DNA from: Polyporus tsugae
Lineage: Eukaryota; Basidiomycota; Agaricomycetes; Polyporales; Polyporaceae
Length of the DNA: 64,000 bases
Direction: 5' to 3'
Assembly (NCBI GenBank): GCA_024305745.1
Contig: JAHRBS010000010.1
Location: forward strand, 193,501 to 257,500
The notes under the pieces are model-generated. The model was given only the letters and a program-made list of their open reading frames with translations, searched no databases and was not told the origin of the DNA. Both the position numbers and the translations under genes were made by a program. Positions 25,364 to 36,743 of this stretch are shown in pieces. Positions within the stretch are counted from its first letter, which is position 1, and each line of letters opens with the position of its first letter.

Positions 25364-27320
25364 ATGGCTGCCCTCGTCCTCGCCTTGGTCGCCAGCTATG
25401 TCTCCGCACTGAACGTCGCCGTCCCCACCACCCTCCCTGCTCACGCCCAGCCTCTCTCTCAGACTCTCGTTTCTTTCTCTATCGAGCAGGATCGCTGGCC
25501 GGACTGGACTGGAGTCGACGCCCGCAACAACTTCACCTACACCGCGCTCTCCAACTATGCCGAGCTCACAGGCAAGCCCCCCGGCATCCGCGTCGGCGCA
25601 AACTCGGTCGATCACACCTTCTGGTCCCCGACGCAGACCATGAACGAGGACGTCTTCCCCACCCCGGACGTGATCACGCCGTACCCCGAGGCAACCCATA
25701 TCGTCGTCGGCAACGACTACTACAAGCTCTCGCGGTATCTCCCGCAAGGTACGCACATGGTCTGGGGCGTGAACCTCGGCGCGAACAACGCGACGAACGC
25801 GGTGAACATGGCGAAGGCGATCGCGGGCGCGTTCTCCGACCCGGCTGTGCAGGCGGCGGGGGTCGTGCTCGAGCGCGTCGAGGTCGGGAACGAGCCCGAC
25901 CTGTACAAGCACAACGGCCTGCGCCCGCACAACTACACCGTCAAGCAGTACGTCGCGGAGTGGGAGACGAGTGCGGCGGCGGTCGTCGCGGCGATGGGGA
26001 TGGGGAAGAAGACCGGGCGGGTGACGATCCAAGGAGGGGCGTTCGCGAACCAAGGCTTCACGCCGCGCGAGGTATTCAATCTCGGGATCCTGAACAGCGT
26101 CCCCGGGAAGGCCATCTCCACGTACGTCTGTCGTCCCTACTGTCCGTCACCGCGAAGCCAGATGAACGCGAAGCTGACGGGGTGGAGGCCAGAATCGCTC
26201 AGCATCACTACTCCGGGCATTTCTGCAAGGGCGGCGGTGTCCGGCTCGCGTCGTTCTTGAACAAGGCCGTCATCCGTGGGAATCTCTCGATGTTCGCGTC
26301 CGATGTCAGCGCGACGCGCGCGAAGGGACTGGACTATATACTGGGGTACGTACACCCGCGCGAGCGCAACCCACTCCATTTTGCGGCTGGCGGGATGCTG
26401 ACATGGCGCATGCCGTTCTCTAGAGAGACGAACAGCATCGCGTGCCACGGTGCGCCCGGCGTGAGCGATTCTGCGGGCGCGGCGCTGTGGGTCGTCGACT
26501 ACACGCTCCAAGCGGCGACGCTGGGGATCAAGGACGCGTATTTCCACGGCGGCATCGGGTTCAAGTACAACTTCGTGCGTGTCGCATGTGATCCCTATCT
26601 GCTTCGACTGGCGCTGATGCCGTATTTTTTTTCGAACGTCAGTTCCAACCGATCCCCTTGAACCGGTCTATAGACGACGCCTCGCCGGTCGACCCGCCCA
26701 CTCCCCCTCGGGTGCTCCCTATCTACTACGGCGGGCTCCTCATCAACTCGTTCATCGGCAAGACGGGGTCGTCTAAGCTCGTCGAGCTCAACATCAGCGA
26801 CGCGTACACGTCGGGCTACGCGGCGTTCGAGGGGGGCAAGCTCGCTCGCGTGGTACTGGTGAACCTGCAGCCGTGGCTGACGAGCAGCGAGGGCGACCGT
26901 CCTTCCATCACGCTCAACCTCGCCTTGCCTGGCTCTGCAAGCACGCAGAACCGCACCATCACCGCACAGAGGCTTGTCATACAACACGCGGACGACCGCT
27001 CGAACCTGACGTGGGGCGGGCGGAGCTGGGAGACGGCGGACGCGTCTCCAAGCGGGCAGGTTGTGTCGGAGGACGTGTCGTTGTCGGAGGGCGTGGAGCT
27101 CCGGGCGACGGAGGCGATGCTCATCGACTTTGGCGCGGTGACCGGCGGCAGCAGTACTAGCGGTGGCCACGGGGCGCTGCGCGGCTCGGATGGCAAGTAC
27201 ATCGTGGCTGGGGTCGTATCTGGGGTCGCTGTGGCTGTGATCTGCGTGGGGGCTGGCATCTACGCGCGTCGCAGGTATGCTGGGAGGCGGAAGGCCGCGC
27301 GGTATTTCCAGGCCATTTAG
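25364..27320 (+). CDS. GH79 beta-glucuronidase-type hydrolase with C-terminal membrane segment
   Basis: Four exons join in frame to 579 aa: 25364-26121, 26193-26345, 26424-26574, 26643-27320. A signal peptide (MAALVLALVASYVSA) leads into a GH79 barrel. RVEVGNEPD carries the predicted acid/base Glu177, and GETNSIACHG the predicted nucleophile Glu305. Both roles are inferred from characterised fungal GH79 enzymes. QHHYSGHFC and FQPIPLNRS are further family landmarks, and PIYYGGL opens the C-terminal beta domain. After a Gly/Ser stretch the end has a hydrophobic run (IVAGVVSGVAVAVICVGAGI, from about 541) and a basic tail (YARRRYAGRRK), a type I membrane anchor. The enzyme may thus act at the cell surface on glucuronic acid in arabinogalactan or the fungus's own glycans. 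Confidence 0.92.
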
Positions 27321-27703
27321 TACTAAGTAATTTATGCTCGCATGCTACGACGCTCTTTTGAAATTCAGGTTTCCTGCACTCGGCATTTCTTTCTTGCACA
27401 TGATTGTATACCTCGCGGTCGATGTGATACCTTAGATACACCATTAATTTATAGTCGGAGCGCGCGCGTAGTACGTGCAGACGCTTCGCATCCATAGATG
27501 CAGTAGTAGACAAAGATACTTGCATACACATGTTCGCATCGGCGACTACTGTACCACGCCACTGTTATACCAATGTCACATGTCAGTGGACTTGTGCACC
27601 TCGTCTCGCCTCTCAATTCGTTCCCGTTCACGTACCTAAGCATCGTACACCAGGTGAGTGGCACTCCGCCACTCTTTCCTCGCTCTCTAACTTCCGGAGA
27701 CAG
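27321..27703. other. Intergenic, nothing recognised
   Basis: 3' flank of the GH79 gene. No gene supported. Confidence 0.4.
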
Positions 27704-29295
27704 ATGGCAGACCTTGGCATCATGCCAACTTGCATGCGCCCAACCCCTTCGCCTCCCAATGACTATGACGACGAAGAACAGGCGAGCGCCATCCAATGCT
27801 ACCTCGCGGACGACGTCCACCTTCGGACTGAGGATGACGTCTTGTCATTTGCCAACCTCATGGCATCTCACAGCGGAAGCTGCTCATCCCTCCACCGGCT
27901 CCGGATATCTGTGGGGAAGGTCGGGTCCGCCGCCGCCGCCGCGGCGCTTGCAGTGGCTTTGTTGTACATGTCCAGGGACCAGGATGGACTCGCCGTCCGC
28001 GCGCTTCACCAGCCTAGAACTCGACGGCGACGCGAAGGACTTCCTCTCATCGGGTCCGGGGCTGTCTGGAGCGTTCGCAGACCTCACCACCCTTAAAATT
28101 GACAATTGTGGGGATCGACTCCGTCGGCAAGCTTGGCGCGGACATGCTCGTGAACATGAAGTCCACGCCTCTTTCTGCAGAGTTTTGTTTGGTGCTCAGA
28201 GACAATCAGCCTACAAGGTTGGAGGAGCGGTACATGTCGAACCCTTTCTTCCTCCTGCAGGGATCTCAGAACACCCTCGAGAAGCTCAAAGCGTCCTGGG
28301 CCCCGACGGACGACAGCGAGTCTTTCCACATGTGTTATCGGCTCGTGCGCGAGCTCGACCTGGACTTCCTCGACGTCCCGCTGACGTACGACTACGTTCG
28401 GGCATTCCCGAACGTATCAAGACTGTCGGACGATCTCGAGCATGCGCTTCTCCGGGGACAAAGGGATGGCCCCGGCCACGCCGCGCTATCGCAACGCCAA
28501 CAAGCGAGATCAGGACGAGTATGGGACCTGGGATGCTCTGGACGTCGTCAGCCAGTGACTGCTCCGTCCTCGATGCGTACCTCCTCGCGTTCGCGTTCCA
28601 GTGTCCCGTCTCTACACTTGGACTTGCCTTGAGCAGCACTGGACAGGACCAGGAATGGTGTGCGCGCATGCTCCACGCGGTGCTGGACGACGTCCATCCG
28701 ACGGTGCTCCGGCTGACGATGGGGTCCTCTCGTATTCTCCTCGACCCCAGCGTGCTGTCCGAGTCCATGCTAAGTGTCAAAAGGACGCGGAAACTCGAGA
28801 CGCTGGTTATTACCTTCGAGGTCGCAGTCCACGATACTGGTTCCGTCGTCCACGAAGCATTGGTAGGTACAAAGCATGTCTTCTTTGGCCGTGCAATTCA
28901 CTAACGTCAGGATGCAGACGTGGATCCTGAACGAGCTGATATAAGTCGTACCAATCACGACCTTTGAGCTAGAGATCGACTGCAGCGATGTCTATGCTCA
29001 CAACCCTGACGTCGATGCTGGCGAAGAGTGTCGCGGCGCGGGAGGGTATTTCGTCGACCTCGATCTGAGAGAACTCGCGCAGGAGTTCATGAGCTTCATC
29101 GAGACCGCGCGATTAGTCCGTATCTCCATGAGAGGCCATAAGTACAGAAAGGATACGTCCGTCATGTGGGAGTACGACAGCGAGGACGAGTATAGCGAGG
29201 ACGAGGCGGCTGGCGAGGACGGGGATGGCGGTGAGGAAGGTGAAGAAGGGTACGTCGAGGGTCACCAAGTCGGTGAAAAGGAGAGCAGCCAGTAG
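27704..29295 (+). pseudogene. F-box/LRR-like pseudogene with several frameshifts
   Basis: From an ATG at 27704 coding-like segments follow in order but not in one frame. MADLGIM ... LHRLRISVGKVG runs to about 27960. RFTSLELDGDAKDFL and FADLTTLKIDNCG lie one frame over. IDSVGKLGADMLVNMKSTPL through PFFLLQGSQNTLEKLKASW and LDVPLTYDYVRAFPN run from about 28110 to 28440. YRNANKRDQDEYGTWDALDV is in a third frame near 28490, then VLDAYLLAFAFQCPVSTLGL and ETLVITFEV. The last part is acidic (EYDSEDEYSEDEAAGED). The breaks fall in runs such as GCCGCCGCC (27930) and GGGG (28111). Leucine-spaced repeats and the late W-x-x-LD element fit an F-box/LRR family. Confidence 0.7.
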
Positions 29296-30280
29296 GAGGT
29301 GGAGAGGATGATGATTTTGGAAGGGTGAGGGCTCAATATCGTTGGATGACAGGAGGGGACAGTGGGTAACTTGAAAACTTGTACTACATAACCCCATATA
29401 GAGTCAATACCGTACTTACTGCTACTTACTACTACGTTTTCGGACATTGTGCAAACTGCCTCAGGAAATATTGACGCCCGTTGCCACCTGGTAGTCACGG
29501 ACCACGACGACGGCCATGATCCATCCCTCGTATCTTACCCTCCTCCGAACGAAATACGAGTTTCGTGCGCTTCCAACTTTCGCGGTGCTGAACAAAACTA
29601 CACCTGACAATCGCGCCAATGCCTTCCTTGATACAAGCTTAAGTCTCAGTGAACTTGGCCATGGACCCTTGGATAGCCGACGTCAAGTTCGCTGCAGCGC
29701 GTGCCCTTTCAAGTTGATGAACTATGACGCAGATGCAAATGAAACGAACCGGTGTCGGACGAAGGACACCAAACGGCACCCCGACAACCTTCTTTTTCGC
29801 TAGCCGTCCACTGCACACGGCGGATGATTGCGTTGATAACGGGCATGCCGACTGTTCTCCACTTCAAGCAGTCTGCGAAACGTCTATGGCAGCCTCAGGT
29901 ATGATATTCGTTAGCGCTGTTGTCCTGCAAGAATTTGACTTTGACTTCGGCTCTGCAGGTCTCGGCGCATGAGTTGGCACAACCGCGCCACGTTTACGGG
30001 CTAGTACTCCCGACGCGGCGGGCCCGACCTCTCGAGCGCGCTGTTTGCGAATCCCGGTCTGTCTCGTACTGTCGAGAAGGGTTTGCTACCGCTCGGCTAA
30101 CTTCTCGCTTCCTGGTTTTCATCTCTGTAGCGCGCCGGGATCGAACGATCATCCTTCGGCAACGATGAGCTATAAAGAAATGCGCTCCGACGTCCATGGC
30201 CGAACCATCTGCCTCTATTGCTTCCAAGTTCTGATTCGTGGCCTCTTCGTGGTCGCCATCCCTTCCACTCCTTTGTCGAT
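29296..30280. other. Intergenic with laccase 2 promoter and tRNA-like boxes
   Basis: TATAAA at 30171-30176 lies 105 bp before the laccase 2 start. On the minus strand 30101-30085 reads like a tRNA A-box (TTAGCCGAGCGG), and 30150-30135 contains GTTCGATCC, a B-box core. The order and spacing do not fit one tRNA gene. Confidence 0.4.
30171..30176 (+). promoter_or_regulatory. TATA box of laccase 2
   Basis: TATAAA 105 bp upstream of the ATG at 30281, nearly the same spacing as for laccase 1. Confidence 0.6.
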
Positions 30281-32264
30281 ATGTCTCGAGGCTCGCCAAT
30301 CGCGCTACTATCTGCGTTGAGTCTTTCGTTCACTTCTGCTCTTGCTGCTATTACCACCACCGCCGACTTGGATCTAACCACATCTGGTATCCCTGTCGAC
30401 GTGGCTCTTGGTGCTCAAGTTGGCACCACGGCCGAATTGACGATCAGCAATGTGGACATTGCCCCCGATGGGTACACTCGTGCTGCCATTGTCGTGAACG
30501 GTCAACATCCTGGCCCCCTGCTTACGGGCAACAAGGTGCGTCCACGGCATGGATTTGCTTTGCTATTCAGATTGACGAGCATCCAATGCTCTCAGGGCGA
30601 CAAATTCCAAGTCAATGTCATCGATCAACTTACCAACGGAACGATGCTGAAGTCCACCTCAGTCGTACGTCTATAGCTACTCAGGTGTATGTGTCGTATG
30701 CTAGTGTTGCAACTAAACTGCATCCTTACTTAGCATTTCCATGGCGTGGATCAAACAGGCACCAACTGGGAAGATGGTGCCGCCTTTGTGAACCAGTGTC
30801 CGATCGCCACGGGTCACTCGTTCACCTACGAATTTTCCTGTCTCGATCAGGCGGGCACGTTCTGGTACCACAGCCATCTATCCACTCAGTACTGCGATGG
30901 TCTTCGTGGGCCTATGGTTGTCTACGACCCGAACGATCCTCATGCGGATTTGTATGACGTCGACGATGGTGAGAACCACTTTCACATTCATTGCCTACCC
31001 CGCGCTGACGGTGAGGCAGAGTCTACCATCATTACTCTGGCCGACTGGTACCACACGGCGACAAGAGTTAATACCAAGCTCCGGTGAGTCCGATCCCAGG
31101 TTTCCCTGCCACCATATCCCGACGGTGCTTCAGGTTTGGGCCCGACTCTGTCCTTATTAATGGACTCGGCCGGTACGCGGGTGGCGACTCGACCGAACTC
31201 GCTGTCGTCTCTGTCACCCAAGGCCAACGCTATCGCTTCCGCCTCATCTCCATGTCGTGCGACCCGAACTTCACATTTTCCATCGACGGCCACAACATGA
31301 CCATCATCGAGGTCGACGCGATCAATCACGAGCCCCTGGCAGTCGACTCCATCCAGATCTTCGCAGGCCAGCGCTACTCCTTCGTCCTCACCGCCAACCA
31401 GGCCATCGACAACTACTGGGTCCGTGCCCTCCCTAACAGTGGCACCACTAACTTCGCCGGTGGCGTCAACTCCGCCATCCTCCGCTACGTGGGTGCGGCA
31501 GAGACTGAGCCCACCACGACCCAGACGAACAGCACAGCCCCATTGACGGAGACGGACCTCGTGCCGCTCGACCATGCCGCCGCACCTGGCGACCCGATCT
31601 CGGGGGGCGTTGACTACGCGCTCAACCTCGTCATGTCGTTCAACGGCACGAAGTTCTTCATGAACGGCGCGACGTTCACCCCGCCCACCGCCCCGGTCCT
31701 CCTCCAGATCCTCAGCGGCGCGTCGAGCGCGACGGACCTCCTCCCGAGCGGCAGCGTCTACACCCTCCCTTCGAACGCGACCATCGAGCTCTCCTTCCCG
31801 GTCACGAGCGCGAACAGCGTGGGCGCTCCCCACCCCTTCCATCTGCACGGCGTATGTACCGGGCTGCCAGTCAACCCTTCGTACGCTGACCGCTGACTGC
31901 TTTCGCTGCCGCAGCACACCTTCTCTGTCATCCGCAGCGCCGGCAGCGAGTCGTACAACTACGCCAACCCGCCCCGCCGCGACGTCGTCAACACCGGCAC
32001 CGCGGGCGACAACGTCACGATCCGCTTCAGGGTACGTTCCTTCGTTCCTGTTCCGACGAGCCTGGCTGAGAGCTGACGGGACACGCTTGGCAGACGGACA
32101 ACCCGGGCCCGTGGTTCCTCCACTGCCACATCGACCCCCACGCGGAGGCCGGCCTCGGGGTCGTCCTCGCGGTGGACACGAACACGACGTCGAAGTTCAC
32201 CACGACCGACGCGTGGAAGGACCTCTGCCCGACGTACAACTCGCTCAGCAGCGATGATCTCTAA
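30281..32264 (+). CDS. lcc: Laccase 2 (AA1 multicopper oxidase, Leu axial)
   Basis: Seven exons join in frame to 542 aa: 30281-30535, 30596-30664, 30734-30968, 31020-31083, 31134-31851, 31915-32031, 32094-32264. The signal peptide ends near ALA. All ligands are present: HFHG (H109, H111), [13 protein letters not shown] (H154, H156), HPFHLHG (H441, H444, H446) and [14 protein letters not shown] (H496, C497, H498, H502). Three features differ from laccase 1. The first motif has Phe in place of the usual Trp. The axial position is Leu507. The mature N-terminus has about 20 extra residues, in which [10 protein letters not shown] precedes TTAELTIS, like a partial internal duplication. The ordered Cu motifs and splice sites suggest a functional gene with a redox potential different from its neighbour. 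Confidence 0.96.
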
Positions 32265-33059
32265 GGTGAACACTGACTAGTGGCGGCCGCTGCCTGGGGC
32301 CCGCAAGCCTCAAAATCGATTCGGACAGGAATGCTCGCTCGCTCTCTATCTTGCTTTCACTCGTTATAAGGGACATTTGGTATATAAGTACTCGGCGGAC
32401 ATGCATATGTGCCATAGCATCTTCTATGGATCTGTCCTTACTCTCAGCCTTACTTTACTTTACTAACAGCCTATCGGATTTGTGATATTGCGTTGACTTG
32501 CGACCACCCCCTTCTCGAAGTTAGGACCCTGTCGTTATGTCCTTCCTAGTACTTAGAACGTACCAAACCTCAGAAGGCGAGTAGTGTTTCATCTGCATCT
32601 GTATGTAATGACAGCTCTTTTGAACGTTACTATGCTGGGGTGATTAACCATCAAAAAGTTTGGAAGGATGGCGAAAAAGCGAGAGAGAGGGCCCGGCGGG
32701 ATGCGCACCCTTACCCCCGGTAGAGCGTCAGAGCTTTTCTCACGTCTACCGGTGCTTCACGGTAAAGACGCCAGTACTCGACTGCCGCTCTACCCAGCTG
32801 GGCCACCGGACCTGTCTTTCACTCAAAGGCAATTGAATCATGTGGGCTCACTGAAGCGGTCGCCCCCCATCCTCATAAGCAACGAGGCATAATCTAGAGT
32901 CATTAAAGTTCGGGAAGGACAAGGACGGATATGAATACAATGCATTTCCGCGTGCGGTCATGAGCTAAAGGTCGTATTCTTTTCTTTGAGGGTATACACC
33001 ATCGACCACTGCCTATCATCGTCGCTCTAATCATCGCATGCACTTGGATTGATCAGGTT
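32265..33059. other. Intergenic, contains a tRNA-like palindromic element
   Basis: 3' flanks of laccase 2 and of the convergent S10 carboxypeptidase gene. The only feature seen is the element at 32690-32812, listed separately. Confidence 0.4.
32690..32812 (-). other. tRNA-like, highly palindromic element
   Basis: The ends pair as a 7-bp acceptor-like stem (32806-32812 with 32690-32696, one G-U). On the minus strand a D-arm-like stretch follows (GTGGCCCAGCTGGGTAGAGC), close to the tRNA A-box consensus. Near the 3' end GGGTGCGCATCCC can form a T-arm-like hairpin, but it departs from the B-box at two conserved bases. Between them are nested stems: 32719-32727 with 32786-32794 (9 bp), and 32743-32751 with 32760-32770 (9 pairs, two-base bulge). 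No proper anticodon arm is seen, so it is not a normal tRNA. A SINE head, a tRNA pseudogene or another structured RNA are the options. Confidence 0.4.
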
Positions 33060-35627
33060 TCAAGTCGAAGGAGAGTCGCGCTTGCCCATGACGAACGCCA
33101 GTGTCTGGTAAGTCGCCCAGGGTACAAACTCTGCACAACACCGTCAGGAAGGTCATATCCTCCGAGAACCGCGGACATTCCACCTACGAGGAGCCATGTG
33201 TCCGCTGTAGAACATCTCGACGTCTAGAGGACACGGGACATCCGCAAATCAGAGGTTAAGCGGACGCGCGAGGCCTACTTGGACATGCTTACAGGTCAAG
33301 CTACGCTCGGTGTGCATGTGTCCAAAGACGCCCATGTTGTCAACGAGAAAGCTTTCGTCCTCGATCGGCGTCTGGAAACCTTGAAGGCCGTTCCACGTCA
33401 TGTTCCTAAAAAAAGGTGCATGAACGATCAAACCGAAGAAGGCGTAGAGAGCCGGGACGCACTGGATGAGGATCCTGGTCCCTTCAGGCAGAAGGATGAA
33501 GTCCTACGAAGACCATAATCAGGGAACGACGCTCGCTTGAACCGAAACCGTGACGTACCGCCAGACCGTGCACGATGACGACCCTCTCGCTCTTCTCGAT
33601 GACGTTCGGGAGGACGCTCAGCGCCGAAGGCACGCTCGGGTCGTTTTCACTGAGTGCACCGGTCTCAGGGTCGGCGTATACGGCATGGTTGCAGGTCTTC
33701 CAGTGCATCTGGGGCGCGTTGATGGCAGTTTGGACCTAACCGACATATACAGCTAGGTTAGCGCACAGCAAGGCGGCAACTGACCGGGTCCACGCACGTC
33801 CGTCCTGGAACGTCCATTAGTGGTAAGGTAATAACATGGGTCTGTCCGATACTCACCGGTTGAAGTAGATGAACTTTTGAGTCGACCTCGGCGAGCCAAG
33901 GACACTCCCTGGCAATTTATGAGTGGCCGCTTTAGGATGAGAGGAAGTAAGACTCCCTTACAGACGTTAGGCCAAGAGTCCGTACAACGATAGGCGTCGA
34001 AGGCGGGATTGATGCTGCCCATAGGTTTCAGTGACCGGCGTCGAATGAACACGAAACGTCACTTACATCTGTGCTGCGCTCTGGATCAAGTCGCGTATCT
34101 TACACTGAGGCAGGACATCGACAGCCAGCGTGACATTGTCGATCAAGGCTCCGGGAGGGAAAGGCAGCGGCCCGGTCGGAGGGTACGTCACATACTGGTC
34201 GAAGTAGTCGGTGAAGCCGCACGAGTCCGAGATGTTTTGAAGCTGGGCCATGAACGTCGAGTTGAACGGGAAGACGTTCCTGTTCGCCTGCACTCAGTCA
34301 TATCAGTGAGGGACGCAAAACGGATAGAGGAAAGGGAGGGTGGGGACCGACCTGGACGAAACGGAGTGCAGGGATGGATTCCTGCACGAGTTGCCAGCTG
34401 AGCGACGGATCGGCCATCCAGATTCCTTTTAGATTCAGGTCTGGGTTCGGGTTCTCGTAAAGGTAGTTTGCGATGTATGGAACGACTGCGGTGGTCGTAA
34501 GTCAGAAACGCCCGGAACCACCTCGCTCCCGATGACCTACAGAATCCAGCATACTACACACATATGTCAGCTTCTGACGAAGCCAGGAAATACGAGTCAG
34601 TACTCACGCTTTCTCCGGTGACCCAAAAGTTGCTCCCCTTCAACTCGCTGAAGATCTCCAGGAACTGCTCGAGAAACCCGGTGACCTGCGCAGCGAGCGC
34701 GTCGTCATCGGTGATCGTTGGTTCGCCTTGCGAGAAGCCAGTCTATTTATGTGTCAAGGTGGCCGTTTTTTGACATGTGGATGAGACTTGGACGACGTAC
34801 CCCGATTGGCTGCTCCACCCAAAGGACGTTGGATAGATTCGTCCAGCTCCAGTGATTCCTAGACCATGGGTAAACGTCTAACCTATTGTGCAATTCATCG
34901 ACGACTCACGGCGTTGGCCCAGCCTGGCCCCAGGACCACGCTGTGCAAGCGAGGATTGTCAGCGAGGAAGAAGACGACAAGTATGTTGACGTTAGTACGA
35001 ACAGATGGGACCATTCTCCTGCAGGAAACCTTCGAGAGCGGAGCAACCGGGGCCGCCTACCAACACACCAGTTCAATGCAGATACTACACGGCGTTCCCG
35101 ACGACCCCACGTACCATTTGTCCAGAACACAAGATCGTTGACGTTCGAGGCGTCGGTGGTCGGCCAGAACCTTGAACAACGCCATGTTACGGTCATGTAC
35201 GACAACCCGCGAAGAAAGGGCTACATACCAGAAGAACAGCTTGCGCGTCTCATTCGCATCCCCGGAAATCGGCATCAGACCCGCCCAAGACGGGCCTGCA
35301 TCCCAGGTCACTACGCTGAGCATCAGTAAGGAAGACTCAGAGTCCAACGACGGTATCGCACTCACCTTCGGGGATCTTCGTTCCGTCAACCAAGTACGCC
35401 TGCGCCCTGGGGTCCGCAAAGGTGATGAGCGATCCGCGCTTGGTAGCCGTGTCGGTCGCTGCGTCGGGTTGGACAGATTCCACGAAGTCCCGCACGGGGT
35501 CGAGCTCTTCGTGTTGAATGGTTTCTGCGGTCTCTGTGACCCCTATGGTGCTCCCCGCAAACGTGGCGGCAAAGCGAGTAGCGGAGAGCGACAGGACGCC
35601 GAGTACCAATCTCAAAGGAGCGGGCAT
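33060..35627 (-). CDS. S10 serine carboxypeptidase, copy A
   Basis: Secreted serine carboxypeptidase that removes C-terminal residues from peptides. Eighteen exons join in frame to 531 aa: 35627-35366, 35310-35229, 35170-35115, 35056-35003, 34940-34910, 34858-34801, 34742-34608, 34553-34541, 34485-34352, 34287-34067, 34014-33962, 33908-33857, 33804-33798, 33735-33559, 33503-33463, 33405-33293, 33223-33188, 33130-33060. A signal peptide is followed by an acidic pro-like region ending near TKR. Family motifs are VFWTNGGPGCSALEG, VLWVEQPIGTGFSQ and WVTGES-YAGFYVPYI (nucleophile Ser226). HGLADFIL gives the predicted Asp446 and FYSGHMAP His505. TTTTATA at 35674-35680 is a TATA box on the minus strand. 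Copy B is at 44004-46579. Confidence 0.95.
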
Positions 35628-36743
35628 ATCGATATTGGGTGGGGACAACGTCCTCTTGATCGGAACGGCGCAATTTTATAGCTACGGGAGCGGGAGGACG
35701 ACTCTCGGTGAGAACTTGGCCAAGACAGGGTTAGGCGGACCTTACGTTCAGGGAAGCTACGAGGACGACGCAGATAGCGATTCGACCTCCCGCTTCGGAT
35801 TGCCCAGAGGTTCCACGTAAATTCAGACGAAGAGTCGCGCTTCGACTTCCTCCGCTGCAAGAAAGTACCGGCCAACTTTGGAGGCCTGTCCGTGTCCAGA
35901 ACTCATTGTTCCTTAGGCGAACCGTTCGAAAACGTATTCCCTCTCCAGCTGATGCTCACCTGGCCATGTTAGCACACGGGGTTCCTGAGGATCCGTCAAA
36001 GAAGGCGGTCAACGGAAGTGAAGAGAGGGTGCACCGAACAGCGTACCGGGAACGCTTATCGCAACGAGTGCAGATCCGCGCGAACCAGGAGATAGAGTCG
36101 ACAATCGAGGATGGGACACGATGCTTTGCTCCGGAGAATACACTCCCGTAGCTTTCGTGACGGAAGTCAGAGGGGGTACAATTGAGCATGCAAACTCGTG
36201 AACTCGCCTGCTAGTTGGAGGATGGGGAAGTAGCATCGAGGGCGACGATAACGACAGGACTTTGACGTAAACGACATGGTAAATGTGCTACTCGCTCGGT
36301 CCACCCAATCATACCACGTTGGAAACGGTAGACCCGATCTAAGTCATTAGATACGTGGAAGTAAGAGATAGACAAAGGGAGTAACTGAGTGCAACGTACC
36401 TCAGTCGGACTCCATGAGAAAAAGATAAAACTTAAAGGCTGAATAACGGAGAAAGCCACCCCGAATGCGTTCATCAGGAATCGAACCCCCGGCGAGTCCC
36501 GACTAGACGCCCAATGAGGATACTTACATCCAGCGGTCAGTGCTTGGTCAGTGCATCCATGCTGTGGCAATATCGTAAAAGCAATGCTCGCAATCATGAC
36601 CTGAAGAACCAGATGATTGATATGCCAGAAAGCTATAAGTCACACCCCACTGGGTTCAGTCGGTAAGACACCGCAGAAGCAAATTATGCACGAAATCACT
36701 CACCGATCAGTTACCCAGCACACGACCCATCCCCGTCCCTACT
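35628..36743. other. Intergenic with copy A promoter and tRNA-like fragments
   Basis: The TATA box of S10 copy A is at 35674-35680. On the minus strand 36540-36470 reads like part of a tRNA (AAGTATCCTC, then an intact B-box GGTTCGATTCC at 36488-36478), but no acceptor stem pairs. On the plus strand 36651-36675 contains GTTCAGTCGGTAAGACACC, like a D-arm, without a B-box after it. Confidence 0.35.
36470..36540 (-). other. tRNA-like fragment with intact B-box
   Basis: AAGTATCCTC followed about 40 nt later by GGGGGTTCGATTCC resembles the 3' two-thirds of a tRNA-Asp. The T-stem and acceptor stem do not pair, so it is a relic or part of a SINE, not a working tRNA gene. Confidence 0.35.

Noticed and set aside
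25325..26053. 242-codon open frame antisense to the GH79 gene
   Set aside because: Shadow of the sense codons; no domain, and repetitive Arg/Asp/Val composition.
30988..31917. 309-codon open frame antisense to laccase 2
   Set aside because: It lies opposite high-GC coding sequence, is full of Arg/Asp/Val shadows, and crosses real introns of the sense gene.
32690..32812. A working tRNA gene
   Set aside because: No anticodon arm with T33, the T-arm lacks key B-box bases, and about 70 nt of other hairpins lie between the arms.
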